56,540 nt of DNA from contig NW_005434665.1 in assembly GCF_000315625.1 (NCBI RefSeq), positions 128,776-185,315 of the forward strand. The letters are read 5' to 3'. This document shows positions 42,699-53,716 of the stretch, one piece after another. Below the pieces are notes generated by a model. That model did not search any database. It was not told where the DNA came from and saw only the letters and a program-made list of their open reading frames with translations. Position 1 is the stretch's first letter. The number at the start of each line of letters is the position of its first letter. The position numbers and the translations under genes were made by a program. The stretch comes from Guillardia theta CCMP2712 (Eukaryota > Cryptophyceae > Pyrenomonadales > Geminigeraceae).

Positions 42699-43379
42699 GG
42701 TGTGTCAGAGACTCGCGGGCCTTGACGAGAGGCTAGCTACTGACTGGCTCTCTCCTCCAGCTCGCATGTTATTGCGGGGATCTAAAGGAATCATGGGATG
42801 TAGTTGCTCTCTCGATGTACTTGCAACCGGGCAGCTCGATCCCTTTGCATCTGGTTGTCTGCCATACGTGTGAAGACGCTGCGAATACAAAAGATTGTAT
42901 ACACCTTGAGTGCATCACTGGACATGACGACTGCGGTGCCGGCGGCGATGAACTTTCAGCTGGTGCTAGTTGTCACGTGGGATGGGGAAAAGATACAAGA
43001 ACCTTCTCTCTGCTGCGAGCTCGTGGGCCAGAGCCAAGATAGCAAGTTGGTCATGTATCTAGGAGAAAGGATCACATCTGAATCAATGATGTACCAGGGC
43101 TTTCCAGGAACCATTGCCTTTATCTTCAGTCTCTTTCGTTGATGTTCCTTCCACTTCTTCCTCTGGCCTACATGTCTTTCTACCTCCAACCTCCTCTCTC
43201 CCTCTCTCCATTACTCTCCCTTCTCCTCTCTCCCTCTCCTCCTTACACTCTCTCCCCTCCTCCTCTCCAGTCCTTCCGTTTTCCTCTCCCTGCTTTTCCA
43301 TGGCAGGTGCCATGGTTCGATCAAGGCTTTTATGAGATGGTTGGTGGGGATGTGGTCACGTTCAACATAATGATGGTTG
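42699..43379. other. Region with unresolved coding potential
   Basis: Open frames exist on both strands (plus: MTTAVPAAMNFQLVLVVTWD; minus: IHDQLAILALAHELAAER). A pyrimidine tract at 43140-43310 ending TTTTCCATGGCAG looks like a plus-strand acceptor before VPWFDQGFYEMVGG. I could not build a consistent gene; a broken gene cut by GC island 8 is possible. Confidence 0.35.
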
Positions 43380-43640
43380 GCCGGGCGCGGCACGCCGAGC
43401 CGCTGAGCCTTGACCATCGGACTCAGTGAAGTCTCGGACCGCCGGACCGTCGGTCCGCGGCCGGGCCCGCCGGGGACACTCCGACAACTCACTGAGTCAG
43501 AGTCACCAACCTGGGCCCGGCGTCGAGTCACCCGGCACGGTCACTGGCAGCCTCCCGACTGTCGGCAGTCCGACTCGCGGCCGCGGCTTGCGGCCCGGCA
43601 CTCTATGACTCGCCGCAGGCGCCTCAGGTAGGGCGGAGTA
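43380..43640. repeat. GC-rich island 8
   Basis: Begins abruptly with GGCCGGGCGCGG; GGTCCG/CGGACC, GACTCAGTGA and GGCCGCGG words; no AT motif seen. May interrupt a plus-strand exon. Confidence 0.75.
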
Positions 43641-43894
43641 TTTAAACTTTCAGTACGGTAGTACTCCGGAAGTTTATCGGCTGAATCTGACAGAGAGACA
43701 TTCGATGTCATTCAGGCATCTCCTCAGTATTTTCCTTTCTGGCAGTGCAGCTTGTACGGTAACTACTGAGAGGCAGCAGACAAATGAAATCACAGATACA
43801 GCCTGCGGTTTTACGCGAACAGTCTCTAAGGCATAGAAAACTCCCACATACCACCCAAGAAAGTGTCAGAGTCCATCATCTGAGGTGATGTCAG
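43641..43894. other. Spacer
   Basis: 3' flank of the UQCC1-like gene; nothing seen. Confidence 0.5.
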
Positions 43895-44997
43895 TCAAGT
43901 TAGCTTGCAACGAGCACCACTAACCTCCAACTTGTTCAGCTCCCGTCTGATGTACGCCACCATCATTCCGACATGATGAGCGTCCCCATCGAAAGAGAAT
44001 CTGCCCAGCAGGAGGCACAGCATGTCAGCCTCCCTCCCACCGCACAGGACAAGGCACGGACATGTTTCGGTACAACGCCATCGCCAGCAGAGCGTCTGAA
44101 GTCCCCAGAGAGAAGTCGAAGGCAACAGCGCTACCATAGAACACGTTCTGCAAGTTTACCGTCTCAGACGAGCTCATGGCGGCAGACAGGATGCCTAGAC
44201 CTGCAAGTCCCTCGTCCTGGCGTTCAACGACAAGACGCCGACGCCCAAGTTCTTGAGGTGCTTCTGCGCGTCAAACCAAAGGTTGTCGAACACTTCCTGC
44301 GAGAGCTGCGGCGAGATGAGCATGAGAGCGCGAGCATGAATGATGTCTACCTGCTTGCCAACAGACTCCTTCCGAAGCCGAACAAAGATCATCCACATAT
44401 GGATAGAAATAATGCAAAACCTGTGATCAGTCGTCATGCTGGTTTTATATACTTTCTTTGGCACTTACTGCTTGTTGAAATCGTTGGGCATGCCAAAGTG
44501 CTTGAGGAAATTGGGGTTGTCAGCATGCTGACTGTGCCATGAAGAGGCGTCAAGAGTTGGACTGGAGTACATACATCGTATACCGTGCATTCAGATATAA
44601 GTTCAAGGCCGATCGAGTAATTTTCGATTCCTTCGAATAGAATCCAACCAGTCTCAGCGCTGTTTCGAAGATGCTTGAGGTTGGTTTGAAGTCTACTATG
44701 ATCTTGCTCTTTACCGCGGACGGGATAGCCATACTCTGCACAAAGACAGAAGGCATCAACAAGACAAGTCTGACAACATTGAACTACCTTCTCCCCTGCT
44801 CCAGGTGCAGCAGATTTGGTTGCCGAGGATTGTGAGAAAACCTTGACGCCTTGGCGCCGCCATCCCTCAGTCACGCGGTTCACAGCATGAGCTCTCATTT
44901 CGCTATGTCCTGCTGCCCTCCTGGTCACCATCGAGCCTGTGGTGCTGGCTGAACGCGCGGCCATACTCTCCGCATGTCGCGCCAGTCGAGGCAGCAT
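43895..44997 (-). CDS. UQCC1: Ubiquinol-cytochrome c chaperone, UQCC1/CBP3 family
   Basis: Seven exons in phase: 44997-44788, 44735-44584, 44531-44469, 44420-44351, 44305-44201, 44147-44062, 44000-43895; 263 residues. The first exon is a good mitochondrial targeting peptide (MLPRLARHAESMAARSASTT, Arg/Ser/Ala-rich, no acidic residues in the first nine). The chaperone domain follows: FYSKESKITRSALNLYLNAR, HFGMPNDFNKQF, IHMWMIFVRLRKE, VFDNLWFDAQKHL, the family hallmark QNVFYGSAVAFDFSLGTSDA, LLAMALYRNIF and a final helix VAYIRRELNKLE. CBP3/UQCC1 helps make and insert cytochrome b at the start of bc1 complex assembly. It lies 1.2 kb from the HCCS gene on the same strand. Confidence 0.92.
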
Positions 44998-45095
44998 GTC
45001 GTCTAAAGCCCCGGTCAGGTGATGCACGGGCCCTCATCCCCGCGCAAGCTCGTCCGCCAAGACGATCTGCAAGATGATCTGGCAGGAGAATGCAG

Positions 45096-45395
45096 GGGAT
45101 GTGGAGAGAGGCGGGGGAGGAGGAGGGAGACAAGGAGGGACAGAGAGGAGGAAATGGAGAGAGGAGGAGGAGGAGGAGGAGGAGAGAGGAGGAGGAGGAG
45201 GAGGAGGAGAGAGGAGGAGGAGGAGGTGGAGGAGGAAATGGAGAGAGGAGGAGGTGGAGGAGGAGGAGAGAGGAGGTGGAGGAGGTGGAGGAGGAAATGG
45301 AGAGAGGAGGAGGTGGAGGAGGAGGAGAGAGGAGGAGGAGAGAGGAGGAGGTGGTGGTGGTGGAGGTGGTGGAGGAGGAGGAGAGGAGGGATGAA
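45096..45395. repeat. Purine-rich GGAGGA block
   Basis: About 300 bp of GAGGAG/GGTGGA units on the plus strand. It lies between the divergent starts of the UQCC1-like gene and the acetylornithine deacetylase. Long open frames here (poly-Glu/Arg or poly-Ser/Pro) are compositional. The rest of 44998-45618 has no gene. Confidence 0.85.
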
Positions 45396-45618
45396 CAAAC
45401 GACTTTCAGCTGAAGTATGTAGTAGTGCGTAGGCAGTACGCAAAGACATGAATCGGAGGAGAAGAAATGGGAGGTGGAAGAGAGGAGAGGAGAGAACGTG
45501 CAAAAGAGAGGGAGGAGCTCTTTGCTGGATTGTTTCCAACTCTTAAATCTGTTGTAGGATTGTTCGTACCACCCTTGTATTGCTTCTTGTCCTCCTGCTC
45601 TGCTGCTTGCGTTGTTCG

Positions 45619-47220
45619 ATGGCAATGGAATCTCTCAAGTTCGACAGTGCGGCATACGTTGAGCTCTTGAGGAAGCTGATCGGCGAGAACAGGTGAGGCA
45701 GGTTCGAGTATTTATTTCGCGTGCTCATCCACTTTCTCCCAGAAATCTGCAGAACAATCCCCCCTTGAATGTCCCACAGGAGGATCTCGCGTCCCAGCAC
45801 GTTCTCAAGGTGCTGGAGCCATACACCGTAGAGAAGGGAGGCCCCTTGTCAGTGCGACGTGAGACGTTCGTTGAGGGCAGAGGCAACGTCATCATCGAGT
45901 ACAAGTGCGAGAAGAAAGATGCTCCTTACGTTTCTTTCGTCGGGTCGCACCTCGACGTCGTTCCAGCCAACCCCGACGAATGGGACTTCAATCCGTATGA
46001 GCTCATGGTGGACGGCGACAAGCTCTGCGGGCGAGGAGTCACTGACTGCTTGGGCCACGTCGCACTCGTCACAGAGTTGTTCAAGCAGATTGGCATCAAC
46101 AAGCCCAAGCTGAATGTCAACGTCGCAGCCGTGATGATAGCCAACGAAGAGAACTCGAAGATCGAGGGAGTCGGCATCGACGAGCTGGTCAAGAGAGGCA
46201 TGGTCGCGCACCTCAAGTCAGGCCCTGTCTTCTGGGTTGATTCTGCAGACAAGCATCCTTGTCTCGGAACTGCTGGGATGGTTCCCTGGCAGCTGAAGGC
46301 CAAGGGCAAGCTGTTCCATTCCGGTCTTCCCCATCAGGCCATCAATCCCATGGAGATGGCGATGGAGGCAGTCAAGTACATGCAGGAGCGCTTCTACCAG
46401 GACTTCCCCCCGCACCCCGAGGAGGAGCGCTACAAGTTCATCACCTGCTCTTCGATGAAGCCAACCCAATGGTCTTACCCGGGAGGGGGAGTGAACCAGA
46501 TCCCGGCTGAGTGCACCATTTGTGGCGACATGCGTCTTACTCCCTTCTACACGTGAGCGCGAGTGGTTGTTGACCGAGTCAAGGAATGATGCTGTCGCAG
46601 GGCACAGCAGGCCAAAAAGTCTTTGCAGTCATACGTGGAAGAGCTCAATAAGGACATCAGCAAGTTGCCTACTCGCGGGCCCTCTTCCAAGTACACAATC
46701 ACCAGCCATGTGCTTCGTGCCTGATTCCTTGCTGCTGTCAGGTATACCCTGCCCGACCAGGGTTTGACCGGAACGTTGGAGCTCACTATCATGGGAGAGG
46801 CCATGTCCGGGATCGCGTGTAACCTTGAATCTCCAGGTCCGTTGTATGCCAGGGGTAACCAGGAACTTACAGCTGGCAGGAAACAAGGTTCTGTTCGATG
46901 CTACTCAGGAAGTTCTGGGCGAGTGCAAGCCTTACTCCCTTACGGGCTCTCTCCCACTGGTGAAAGAGCTGCAAGATGAAGGGTTTGACATTCAGATCAT
47001 CGGATACGGCCTCATGAAGACCTACCATGTAGAGAGACTCGTTGACTTGAGAGTCGCTCACAGCTCTCGCAGGCCAAGAACGAGTATGGCTTGCTCTCGG
47101 ACTTCGGTCAAGGGTTCCAGATCATGGTGAGCTTGTTTCCAGTGTTCATACTTGTTACATTCAAACTAATATACATGCTCGCAGTGCAAGATCATCCAGA
47201 AACTCAGTGACAAGAACTGA
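45619..47220 (+). CDS. Acetylornithine deacetylase, plant type (M20 family)
   Basis: Exons 45619-45692, 45743-46552, 46601-46690, 46742-46843, 46863-47028, 47073-47126, 47185-47220; 443 residues, about the length of the plant enzyme. M20 metal ligands are visible: GSHLDVVPANPDEWDF (His and Asp), CGRGVTDCLGHVA (Asp), ANEENSKIEG (Glu pair) and WVDSADKHPC (Asp). Later parts match the plant group: AMSGIACNLESPG, CKPYSLTGSLPLVKELQDEGFD, SDFGQGFQIM. The reaction removes acetate from N2-acetylornithine in arginine synthesis; plastid or cytosol location is unclear, as no obvious transit peptide is present. Joining exons 4 and 5 needs removal of 19 nt (46844-46862, GT...AG), an exceptionally short intron, or a one-base sequence error. 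Confidence 0.9.
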
Positions 47221-47295
47221 TGTGACACGGCCTTGGTAACCGTTGCGAGAGACAGAGAGGGAGAGAGAATGTGCAGCAGCAGCACACGAATGAAC

Positions 47296-50200
47296 TCATG
47301 TGCCCTTCTCTGTTAATCGCGCAGCATCCAAGCTGGCCCAATCGTCACTCCTCTCCCTCTTCCTCCTCTGGATCTCTTCGCTCGAGGCGTGCAGCTCCAG
47401 CTGCGACTCAAGCTGAATCCCCAGGGAGAGCTCAGTTGCTTCCGAGCTCAACGATTTCCTGCGCTGCTCGAGCTCTAACTCCCCCACCTGCGGCTCTCCT
47501 CCTTCGTTGATCGTGAGGTCCACTATCAAGGGCTGCAGCTGGGGTGATGAGTCAGGGACGGGTGCCTCAGAGTTGGTTCGTCTCTTGGCTGCTGGTCGCT
47601 CAGCATGAGTCGCCTCGGCCCACTGACCCTCTGCAGCGATGTCGCTCCTAGAAGGTTCACCATCCTCGATGTGGAGCTCCGACAGGAGACTCTCCGAGTT
47701 GTGGAGCGAGTTGCAATGCTTGCTGCCCGCCGGGACCTTGCCTGCCGCCTCCTCCTGCGTCAGCATCGAGAGGCTTCCTATGGAGTTGATCGCCAGACCC
47801 TCGACTGAGCAGAAATTGTCGAACTCTAAGGTAAGATTGTCCTTCTTGCAGTCTGTGTTGGCCTTCAGCTTGTTTCTTGTCTTGGCTGTTCCCTTCTTCT
47901 CTCTCCTCGTGTCCTGCCCGAACAAGGTGACGTCGCTCCCCATTTGTAAGTCTCTCAGCGACAAGTCTCTCACTCCCTCTCCCTCATCGTCCCTGAAGGG
48001 TTCAACCCTCGCTTCCTGCTGCGTGAGGCTGTTGGAGGGAGGAGAAACCTCAGGGCAAGTCTGCAGTCCTCCTGCCTTCTCCGCATGGACTCGCTTCCTA
48101 TCCCTCTTCTCATGATCTAGCTTCGTCTTCGCCAACCACATCTCTCCCATGTTGCTCTCCACGTCCTCCTCCGAGAACGGGTCAACCCCCTCGTGAACAT
48201 AAGCTTCAGCTGTGGTAGGGAGAGGACGGCTGATGGACTTGAGATTCTTGGAGGGAGTTGGAGTCAAACTGCCTGCGCTGCCATCATCGCTCGCCACGGA
48301 GGCTTCTCGTTTCCTCTTCACTCTCGTCGCCGTCTGAGCAGCCGCCTGATTCCTGCTCTCCCTCCTTGAGTTGTGATAGAATTGCAGCCTGCCAAACGCG
48401 TCCACGAGCTCCACCACGTCCATGAAGTCCTTGCTCAGCCACGCGTGCTTCAAGCACTGGTCCACCGTCAGCCTCTCGGCCACGTCCACCTTCAGGCAAG
48501 CAGACACAAAGTCCTTCGCCTCCTCGGAGACGGCGGACCAGCTTCCTCCCCTCATCGGCAGCACTTCTCCGTTCCGAACTCGCTCCTAAGGTTCCGTCAC
48601 TCCAGCACAGCAGCAACTGCTTCACCTGAATCACTTCGTCCGCATCGTCTCCCATGTCGAACGGGTGGTAGCCGCACAGGAGCACGTAAATCATCGCCCC
48701 GAAGCTCCACACGTCAGCAGCGAAGCTATGTCCCTGCTCGCTGAACACTTCAGGAGCACTGTATCCCAGCGTTCCGATCTGCTGCGTATGCGTCTTGAGG
48801 GCATCTGTCGTGTTGCGAGCAGCTTCGCTCTCCTCGACTCGATCGCAAGGAGCGTTCAGTCGCTTCCCTACGCCGAAATCCGCCAGCAGCGGCTTCCTGG
48901 AGTCTTCACTGCAGGCAAACAGCACGTCAGATTGCCCAGCTTGCCCTCCAGCAGCTTCTCACCTCGAGTACAAGACGTTCTCAGGCTTCAGGTCACGGTG
49001 TACCACTCCCTTGGAGTGCATGTGCTGCAGCGCCTCTAACAGATGCTTCGCTATCTCCGCCGCCACCTGCCATGCCCGTCAGCAAGACAAGTTCCCCTTG
49101 CGGAACACGTCACCGGTTCTGTCAACGGACCATTCTTGACGATTCGCTCCAGGAGGTCACCGCCGGACGCGTACTGCATGACAAGGCAGGTGACGCCTTC
49201 GTTGACACACTCAAAACAGTCCAGAAGCTTGCAGATACACTCGTGATCCAACTCCCGCAGCAGCGAGGCCTAGATGAACACGTCAGCCAGAAAGAGAAGA
49301 CAAGACTGTGATGACAACGAAATATCCGCACGCATCCCATCATATGCCTCCGAAAGAACAACCATCATAGACACAAGATACCTCTCCCAGGGCGTATCTG
49401 TCGCTCTCGAGGACCTGGACGTTCTTGTCACACTCACTCACTCATCAAACTTGAGACCTTGACGGCCACCAGCTGCCCGTCGGATCTTCTCCTCGCTTTG
49501 TAAACCTCTCCATACGAGCCAGCACCGCAGCTTTCAATGCATTCATACCTTAGAGTGAAAACACACAGTGTAAGTAAAGAAAAGCGGCAACTTAGCAATC
49601 AATCCTCACTCGACATCGGCTCGGGCCGGCCATGGCATGACAACCCCACCTTCGACTGGCTTCACCTTGCTGAAGAACGCGCAGGGTCAAGTGGTGCAAA
49701 CATCAGACGGTGCATACCATATCTCAGCCGCTCGATCTTTCGACGGAAGAGAGGATTGAATCTTTGAGAAGACTTGTGGCGAACTAGAAGAACATCTCAC
49801 ATCAATGAAAGAGTAGAAGCTGTGACAACAACACTCACGTTGATCGGCAAGGCTCATGCTCGACGTCTGGGGAAGGGGATCTATCCTTGTCACTGAGATC
49901 ATTCTTCGCTCCTCCCTCTTTCCCGTTGTCGCTCTCACTCGTCTTGTGAGATTTCGTCTCAGCAGAGCTCTCTTCTTCTGCTTCCTTCTTGCCAATGTTT
50001 TCATCGTCCGAGAGTTTCAAACTTGACTCCCTATCTAACTTCGACAGAATCGATTCATAACTTGCATCTGACTCGAAAGAATCGAGTCGTTGAGAAATCT
50101 TCCGAATCAATGCATTCTCGAGAATCTTGCTGGTCTCATCCAGCGAGTTGGGTTTTAAAAGAGATTCTTCACGTATATCAAACAATGTGTTGCCTTCGCA

Positions 50201-50449
50201 CTTGACTTCACTCGGAGATTCATAACGCTTCTTCGGCGCAGTGTCCTGTTTTGCGCAGCCTGCCGAGACTTTTCGTATCTTCAAGGATGCTATTTCACAT
50301 GCTTCTTGATAAATTATGCTATCTGCATCCTCACTCGAGCCAGAGATCTGATCACCCGCTTGCAGGGCTGGCGATCGTCGCTCTTTAGCTCCGCTCGCAA
50401 TGTCCTGGACCTGAAATTCTCCTTCGTTTGTAGGCGGCGAGTTGGGCAT
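47296..50449 (-). CDS. Serine/threonine protein kinase, CAMK-like
   Basis: Exons 50449-49839, 49783-49718, 49548-49458, 49414-49382, 49269-49114, 49066-48963, 48908-48626, 48585-47296; 877 residues. About 220 N-terminal residues are Ser/Glu/Lys-rich and disordered. The kinase domain is complete: [14 protein letters not shown] loop, VAVKV lysine, a short helix-C exon ([11 protein letters not shown]), [14 protein letters not shown] hinge, [14 protein letters not shown] catalytic loop, [40 protein letters not shown], and [17 protein letters not shown] closing it. The order and the HAWL ending fit CAMK kinases. The long C-terminal tail (about 370 residues, KRKRE nuclear-signal-like runs) has no EF hands, so it is not a CDPK. 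All catalytic residues are present, so it should be active. Confidence 0.92.
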
Positions 50450-51011
50450 AGCAAGTTGATCAACAAGACGAAAGTTGGATGGAAAGTGTTTTGCTAACTT
50501 TTCATAGACAGCTCCTCCCTCGTGAATGAACTAGATGTCACCCCATTGCCCACAAAGTCCTCGTGAAGTAACTCCTTGTTTACCTCTTTTCACGATTCAA
50601 CATTTCATCTTTCCGTCGGCCGCTTTTGGAGATTGACTTGGCCTGCTGAACTTGTCCTTGTCTGGTCGTCCTTCCCTCTTCCTCTTTCCTTCCCTTCTCT
50701 CCGTCTCTTGCCCCCTGGTCTGCTCCTCTCTCCCCTCTGCTCGCCTTCTCTCGTTGTCTTCTCCTCGTCTGCTCTTCCTACCTCTCTTCTCTTCTTCCCT
50801 GGTCTTCTTCTTCTCTTGTCTTCTTCTCTTCTCTTCTCTTCTCTTCTCTTCTCCTCTTTGCTGTCAAGCAATACAGCTGCTCGACATGATGCTCGGCAGA
50901 AAAGGCAAAAAGTATCCGTGAGTATCCGTGAAAGTATCCGTGAGGCAATCTTCATAGGGGACGAGGCGGGTTTGGTTTTGGTCGCACAATGCAGTGACGT
51001 AGGCTTGCGGG
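50450..51011. other. Divergent promoter region, C/T-rich
   Basis: A TCTTC/TCTCC-rich tract at 50670-50860, then three GTATCCGTGA repeats at about 50911-50942. An ATG at 50886 followed by a GTGAGT donor could be an upstream exon of the next gene, but the phase does not fit. Confidence 0.45.
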
Positions 51012-53061
51012 ATGTCGCTGGCGCTGACATGGTCGATGAGCTTGGGGCTCACCTGCAGCTTCATGCTCGTCGTGTATCACTCGCACTTCCTGCTGCACCT
51101 CGGACCTGGCATGACCCTCCTGCTCATGCTCTGCTTCCTCGCCTCAGTAACCCTCTTGCTCTTGTTGAACCTGTGGTTCATGGCTGGACAGCCTTACGTG
51201 CTCGAGTTCATCGCGTACTTCGAACCAAGTTCGCGGGCGATGGAATGGCTGCATGAGAAGCTGTTCGGGATATCAAAGACAAGGTTGGCCAACGCATACC
51301 GGGTCTCATCCCACAAGGGATCTCGCGACGCAGACAGCAAGAAGTACGTGCAGCTTGTGGTTCCAAGGAGGACTTGTCCCTATCCTCTATCCCTCGGTGG
51401 CCTCGTTCACTTCTTGTTCTTCAATGCAGAAGATCCCTTTGATCCCGAACAAGCCATCGTGCAAATCATGCGGTCTATCATGTTTCTCTCTCTGATCGTC
51501 TTGGTGGTTCAAACCTCAGTAGTTGGTCGTATCTTTCACTCGAAAGCTATATACGAGAACGCCATTGCGTATCAGAATCATGGTGACATAGATCAGGCTA
51601 TCCAACAGTACATCACTCTGATCAAGCAAGACCCTTCTTTCAACCCTCATGTGCTCGCAGTACATCAGTCCTACCTATTCCTCCAACACCGATGGGCTGC
51701 GGCTGCATACCTCGTAGCAGCAACCTTTCACGTCAATGGCGATCTACGAAATGCGGCGAAGTACTACAAGCAGGTGGTTCCAGACTTCATGTGAACGAAG
51801 GTCTCTTGACGTCTAGCAAGGTACTGGACGATGCTCCCGATTTTGTTCTTGCATCGCATATGCTTCAGTCCGTTCAACGATGGCAAATCGACCATGATGC
51901 TCAACACTCGCACCGTCCTCAACAAGAAGACATTAGTAGCAGTCGAGCACAGTCAGTCAGCGATGAAGTGGAGCCTTCCAAAGAGTAACCGCTCATGTCA
52001 TCTCCTGTTTACTCTAACATGAGACAGGTATGTGAAGACTGCATTCAACGCATACGCAAAGTTCTATGAGCCATCCATGAAACTCCTTGCTTATCGTGCA
52101 CATGTCATGTTAGTATCTGCGTTGGTTGCAGTACATGAAAGTCGGAAGGAGCATGTAAGCGCTTCCCCACGATTGACGATGAAGAAAATCATGAACATTT
52201 GGACAGGACTCTAACTTTCTGCCAACCGCAATCAATGCCCTGGATCTGGGGTGTGGAACAGGATTGTTAGCTGATGCTCTAGAGAAGACAGAGCTTCAAT
52301 TCCAAAATCTAACTTGCATCGATATCTCGCAAGAAATGCTGAAGAGAGCTCGGTAAACGATCCCTCCGACAGATTCGATATTCGTTAATCCCTTCGCAGA
52401 TCAAAACCGACTTACACTCAGTTCATAGAAGGAGATATCGCCTCATCCTTGAGAAGCTTGCAGCAACAGACCTACGATCTTGTTGTTGCAGCAGACGTCT
52501 TGCCGTACCTCGCAAGGCTTGATGTCCTCCTCCACTGCTACATTGACCCTCCTTCCTGACTGAACCTCACAGGACATCATGGAGCGTGCGCACAAGGCCC
52601 TTGTGCCGGGAGGAATCTTCACTTTCACCGTAGAGGCTCTGGAAGCGCATCTTCCTCTCCCGTACGCGAGCTCTCGCTCCGACGACCACGTTGAGATCGA
52701 TGCTGGCGATCCCCTTGACCAGGAGATCCACACGAAGGGGTGAGAAGACGAGGAGGGCAGTAGCGACTCCGCTGACGCTCTTTGCCAGCTGGGCGATCCT
52801 GTCCAACGGTAGGGTCGCGCATGAAAGAGCTTACGTGGACAGGTTGTGCCCTGAGACTCAGGTTGCAAGGTGACTCTTCTTGCTCGCGGCAGGTTGGCTA
52901 GGAAGTTCAAGTTCCTCGTTGAGGCTGTGGGAGATGGCCCCATTCGGTGGCAGGTAAGAGGAGAGAACGGACAAGAGTCTGCTCGACCTCAGCTGAGTCT
53001 TTGTTGCTGTCAGCGAGGAAATCAGGTAGAAGGGCATGTGTTTGTCCTCAAGAAAGTCTAG
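51012..53061 (+). CDS. Membrane/TPR/methyltransferase fusion protein
   Basis: Nine exons in phase: 51012-51773, 51821-51984, 52028-52154, 52207-52352, 52400-52523, 52573-52739, 52789-52842, 52893-52953, 53014-53061; 550 residues. The first 85 residues are strongly hydrophobic (SLGLTCSFMLVVYHSHFLL; LLLMLCFLASVTLLLLLNLW) and a third segment lies near 160-180 (RSIMFLSLIVLVVQTSVVG). TPR-like helices follow (AIAYQNHGDIDQAIQQYITL; GDLRNAAKYYKQVLDDAPDF). The C-terminal half matches the bacterial TPR-methyltransferase group (COG4976): YVKTAFNAYAKFYEPSMKLL, motif I NALDLGCGTGLLADAL, YDLVVAADVLPYL, HKALVPGGIFTFTVE, NGRVAHERAYVDRL and a closing GNQVEGHVFVLKK. Substrate unknown. The N-terminal membrane part is an unusual addition. 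Confidence 0.88.
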
Positions 53062-53716
53062 ATCGACGACCCTGGCCACTTGTTTGTGTAACTTTTAGCA
53101 TCAGTTCACGGTTGTAAATACAGATCTCTGCTAATCACCGCAATGTCCGAGTCTCGAAAACACTCAGACAATTTCCACTGGGTGACGTTCCCCGGGGGGT
53201 GGGGGGGGGGGATATCGCCGCGGGGGGCCGCCGGCGGCCGCGTCACGAGTCTGCCAGGCGGCTCCGCACGCTCAATGCTGCCCTAGGGCTCAGACTGATA
53301 CCGTCTGAAACCGTTGACTCGAACAGTTAACTTCCCCGCCGCCACACTGCAGAGGAGGCTACTAGTGTCCGGGCCGGAGTCCGGGGCCCGGCCCGGGTCG
53401 CCGAGTCGGAGCCAGGCTGCCAGTGCCCCGGCCAGTGACCCGGGCGGGAGCCTTGGGCCGGCCCGGGGCCCGGCCGCGCTCCGAGTCAGGCTCACTGAAC
53501 GCCGACATTATACCCGTAACCGTTTCAACGACCAGTTTCCAACGGCCCAATGGCACGGTATTTCCGTAGCCATGATGGGATAAGGGGAGAAGAGATGGGA
53601 TGTGAAGGAAGCATGATGAAACAGAAGAGAAGGAAGACAAACTCTTCTTGCTTCACATGATTTACATGAGATGAGATGAGAAGCAGATAAACTCAGTAAG
53701 TGACACCATCTCCAAC
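53062..53716. other. Spacer with GC island 9
   Basis: 3' flank of the methyltransferase gene and 5' flank of the FAM227-like gene, mostly island sequence; no gene. Confidence 0.5.
53190..53515. repeat. GC-rich island 9
   Basis: Starts with a poly-G tract (53197-53212) and GGCCGCCGGCGGCCGCG, then GGCCCGGCCCGGG-type words and GAGTC/GACTC words. No AT motif seen. Confidence 0.75.

Noticed and set aside
45019-45432. Several long overlapping ORFs of poly-Glu/Arg/Gly (+) and poly-Ser/Pro (-)
   Set aside because: They follow from the GGAGGA repeat, which leaves all frames open; no start context, splice pattern or motif.
49687-49740. Alternative kinase exon frame ([20 protein letters not shown])
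   Set aside because: Using the donor at 49717 (GTATGC) joins the other frame in phase to the Gly-loop exon and avoids a stop; the alternative does not continue from the first exon in phase.
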